From: Sphingobacteriia bacterium
GTDB taxonomy: Bacteria > Bacteroidota > Bacteroidia > Chitinophagales > Chitinophagaceae
DNA: 7,857 bases
NCBI GenBank assembly: GCA_004293505.1
Contig: RDYY01000065.1
Span: forward strand, 1-7,857
Reading direction: 5' to 3'
Shown here: in pieces, positions 6,283-7,857 of the stretch
How the letters are laid out: each line of letters starts with the position of its first letter
Numbering within the stretch: position 1 is the stretch's first letter
Position numbers and translations under genes: made by a program
Notes under the pieces: model-generated
Told to the model about the DNA's origin: nothing
Database searches by the model: none
Seen by the model: only the letters and a program-made list of their open reading frames with translations

Positions 6283-7467
6283 TTATTTGAATGCATTGAA
6301 GCCCGTGATGTCCATGCCGGTGATGAGCAAGTGTACATCGTGGGTGCCTTCATAAGTGATGACACTTTCCAAATTCATCATGTGGCGCATGATGCTGTAT
6401 TCTCCTGTAATGCCCATGCCTCCTAGCATTTGGCGGGCATCACGGGCAATTTGTGTAGCGATTTCACAACTGTTTCTTTTGGCCATGCTGACTTGCTGGG
6501 GCGTAGCGCGGCCCTCATTCATCAAGCTGCCAACACGCCACACCAAAAGCTGGGCCTTGGTGATTTCGGTGATCATCTCTGCCAGCTTTTTTTGTTGCAA
6601 TTGAAAGCCGCCAATGGGGCGATCAAATTGAATGCGCTCTTGGCTGTACCGCAAAGCCGTATCGTAACAATCCATGGCTGCACCCAAGGCCCCCCAAGCA
6701 ATGCCATAACGGGCTTTGGTCAAACAACCCAAGGGGCCTTTTAAGCCTTTCACATTGGGCAAAATATTTTCTTTGGGTACTTTGACATTGTCAAAAACCA
6801 ATTCGCCTGTGGCGGATGCGCGCAAGCTCCATTTGCCATGGGTGGTGGGGGTGGTAAACCCTTCCATGCCCCTTTCAACAATCAAGCCTTGGATGTCTCC
6901 GGCTTCGTTTTTGGCCCATACCACGGCCACTTGCGCAAAAGGCGCATTGCTGATCCACATTTTGGCCCCATTCAACACCACATGGTCACCGGCATCTTTA
7001 AAATGGGTGGTCATGCCTGATGGATTGGATCCATGGTCAGGTTCGGTCAAGCCAAAACAACCCAACCATTCTCCTGAAGCCAATTTGGGCAAGTATTTTT
7101 TGCGCTGTTCTTCATTGCCATAAGCATAGATGGGGTACATGACCAAACTGCCTTGTACGCTGGCGGTGCTGCGCACACCACTGTCGCCCCTTTCCAATTC
7201 TTGCATCATCAAGCCATAGCTGATGTAGTCCAATCCACCGCCACCGTATTCCACAGGAACGGTAGGACCAAAGCAACCCAACTCCCCCATTTGTTGCACA
7301 ATCTGTTGGGGAAACTCAGCTTTTTGGGCACAGTCTTCAATGATGGGAGAGATCTCTTTTTTAACGTATTGTCTAACGGTTTCACGGATCAGTTTTTGCT
7401 CATCTGTGAGCAAATCATCTACCCAATAATAATCTGGAGATTGGAACAAATCGGTTCTGGCAGCCAT
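6283..7467 (-). CDS. Acyl-CoA dehydrogenase, glutaryl-CoA dehydrogenase type
   Basis: This 394-residue flavoprotein of the acyl-CoA dehydrogenase superfamily is closest, from memory of the human sequence, to glutaryl-CoA dehydrogenase. That enzyme converts glutaryl-CoA to crotonyl-CoA plus CO2 using FAD in lysine, hydroxylysine and tryptophan breakdown. Shared stretches include SVQGSLVMYPIYAYG, GCFGLTEPDHGSNP, WSLRASATGE, ARYGIAWGALGA and TYEGTHDVHLL. The catalytic base is E373 in TYEGT. The ELERGDSGVRS segment keeps the glutamate (E92) and arginine (R99) that match human E87 and R94, which bind the distal carboxylate and favour a glutaryl substrate. R361 in MRHMMN corresponds to human R402. 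The usual GRAITG near the C-terminus reads GMDITG. Being first after a terminator/promoter element and joined to aroK, it probably leads the operon. Another dicarboxyl- or branched-acyl-CoA substrate remains possible. Confidence 0.9.
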   Translation of the reverse strand: MAARTDLFQSPDYYWVDDLLTDEQKLIRETVRQYVKKEISPIIEDCAQKAEFPQQIVQQMGELGCFGPTVPVEYGGGGLDYISYGLMMQELERGDSGVRSTASVQGSLVMYPIYAYGNEEQRKKYLPKLASGEWLGCFGLTEPDHGSNPSGMTTHFKDAGDHVVLNGAKMWISNAPFAQVAVVWAKNEAGDIQGLIVERGMEGFTTPTTHGKWSLRASATGELVFDNVKVPKENILPNVKGLKGPLGCLTKARYGIAWGALGAAMDCYDTALRYSQERIQFDRPIGGFQLQQKKLAEMITEITKAQLLVWRVGSLMNEGRATPQQVSMAKRNSCEIATQIARDARQMLGGMGITGEYSIMRHMMNLESVITYEGTHDVHLLITGMDITGFNAFK

Positions 7468-7485
7468 GGGGTTTGTTTAGGGGCA

Positions 7486-7493
7486 CAAAATTA
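7486..7493 (-). promoter_or_regulatory. Predicted acyl-CoA dehydrogenase promoter -7 box (TAATTTTG)
   Basis: On the minus strand this reads TAATTTTG, fitting TAnnTTTG. It ends 18 bases before the ATG, predicting a leader of about 11-13 nt. The upstream sequence is the stem of the inverted repeat at 7491-7521, so the box begins inside the hairpin and no clean -33 element is apparent (one TTG lies only 12 bases upstream of the box). Confidence 0.45.
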
Positions 7494-7521
7494 CAGCAGG
7501 CGGCTCAATTGCCTGCTGTAA
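7491..7521 (-). terminator. Hairpin, probable intrinsic terminator of the S9 peptidase gene
   Basis: TTACAGCAGGC (7491-7501) and GCCTGCTGTAA (7511-7521) form a perfect 11-base inverted repeat with a 9-base loop. It lies 18 bases past the stop codon of the minus-strand S9 peptidase gene. On that strand the stem is followed by TTTTG, a short T-tract. This fits a Rho-independent terminator, though the T-run is weak. The 3' arm runs directly into the predicted promoter of the next gene, so a role as an operator or attenuator is an alternative. Confidence 0.6.
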
Positions 7522-7539
7522 AATTTATCACCAAATGGT

Positions 7540-7857
7540 TTATTGTCTTTTTTTGTTGCCGCTTTGTTCTATTTCCCGGTTGATCTCAACCAAGTCAACG
7601 GGCCTTTCGCGGCTGTCGCCCATGAGGTAACGGGCAAAATATTCGCCCATGCGCCAAAAGAAATACTCGTTCATGTCCCCAAAACCGTGGCGCTGCGTGG
7701 GCAAATACACCAAATCAAAGTGTTTGTTGGCTTTGATCAGCGCATTCACTACCCGCATGGTATTGGCAGGGTGTACGTTGTTGTCGATTTCACCGTGGGC
7801 CAACATCAATCGGCCTTTGAGGTTTTTGGCGAGTTCAGGATTTTTTTCAATGGAATA
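7540..7857 (-). CDS. S9 family (DPP IV-like) serine peptidase, C-terminal part
   Basis: These are the last 105 residues of a prolyl-oligopeptidase-family serine peptidase; the frame is open to the window edge, so the start and the nucleophile serine lie outside. The fragment has the end of the alpha/beta-hydrolase domain. It shows LKGRLMLAHGEIDNNVHPANTMR, with the catalytic aspartate D25 in fragment numbering, then FDLVYLPTQRHGFGD with the catalytic histidine H57, and the closing YFARYLMGD helix. HG-x-x-D-x-x-VHPANT is characteristic of the dipeptidyl-peptidase-IV-like branch. Such enzymes usually have an N-terminal beta-propeller and are exported, releasing dipeptides or cleaving oligopeptides, but neither feature can be checked here. 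A short charged tail (REIEQSGNKKRQ) follows. In-frame TTG/ATG codons near 7809 are internal, not starts. Confidence 0.92.
   Translation of the reverse strand, partial: YSIEKNPELAKNLKGRLMLAHGEIDNNVHPANTMRVVNALIKANKHFDLVYLPTQRHGFGDMNEYFFWRMGEYFARYLMGDSRERPVDLVEINREIEQSGNKKRQ

Noticed and set aside
5875..6426. A 183-codon plus-strand frame spanning the aroK/acyl-CoA dehydrogenase junction
   Set aside because: It is antisense to two well-supported genes with all their motifs intact; its translation shows no recognisable domain.
1..7857. Possible accessory system (defence island, toxin-antitoxin, CRISPR, transposon, phage)
   Set aside because: All sizeable genes are recognisable housekeeping or common metabolic families. 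No repeat arrays, tRNA-flanked insertions, terminal inverted repeats or obvious composition shifts were seen.

Overview
The window looks like ordinary core chromosome of a member of the Bacteroidota. Three things point there. An FtsK with a long Ala/Pro-rich linker sits directly upstream of a lolA gene. Three gene starts are preceded by sequences fitting the Bacteroidota -7 promoter element TAnnTTTG (TATATTTG, TATATTTG and TAATTTTG). Shine-Dalgarno sequences are essentially absent. The near-balanced base composition and protein flavour would fit a Saprospiraceae-like lineage (Haliscomenobacter/Lewinella type), but that finer placement is only a guess.

Layout: a 5'-truncated ribonuclease Z gene (1-591) is on the plus strand and converges on a run of seven minus-strand genes that fills the rest of the window. 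In transcription order, from right to left, these are: the 3' end of an S9 (DPP IV-like) serine peptidase gene (7857-7540); a hairpin that looks like its terminator and abuts a new promoter (7521-7486); a glutaryl-CoA dehydrogenase-type acyl-CoA dehydrogenase (7467-6283); shikimate kinase aroK (6282-5764); a small DUF423 membrane protein (5777-5376); the DNA translocase ftsK (5297-2574); the outer-membrane lipoprotein carrier lolA (2448-1822); and a secreted esterase with an N-terminal carbohydrate-binding-like domain (1796-669).

The acyl-CoA dehydrogenase, aroK and DUF423 genes are joined by a TAAATG junction and a 14-base overlap, so they are probably one translationally coupled operon. ftsK and lolA each have their own TATATTTG box, with the ftsK box so close to the ATG that a leaderless mRNA is predicted. 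The esterase gene follows lolA by 25 bases and probably shares its transcript. The genes serve separate housekeeping jobs: tRNA 3' processing, aromatic amino-acid synthesis, acyl-CoA oxidation, chromosome segregation at division, lipoprotein sorting, and periplasmic or extracellular hydrolysis. They do not form one pathway.

I found no RNA gene, CRISPR array, mobile element or defence-like system, and nothing I would call a new biological system. The most interesting points are regulatory: the apparently leaderless ftsK start and the terminator hairpin fused to the next promoter.
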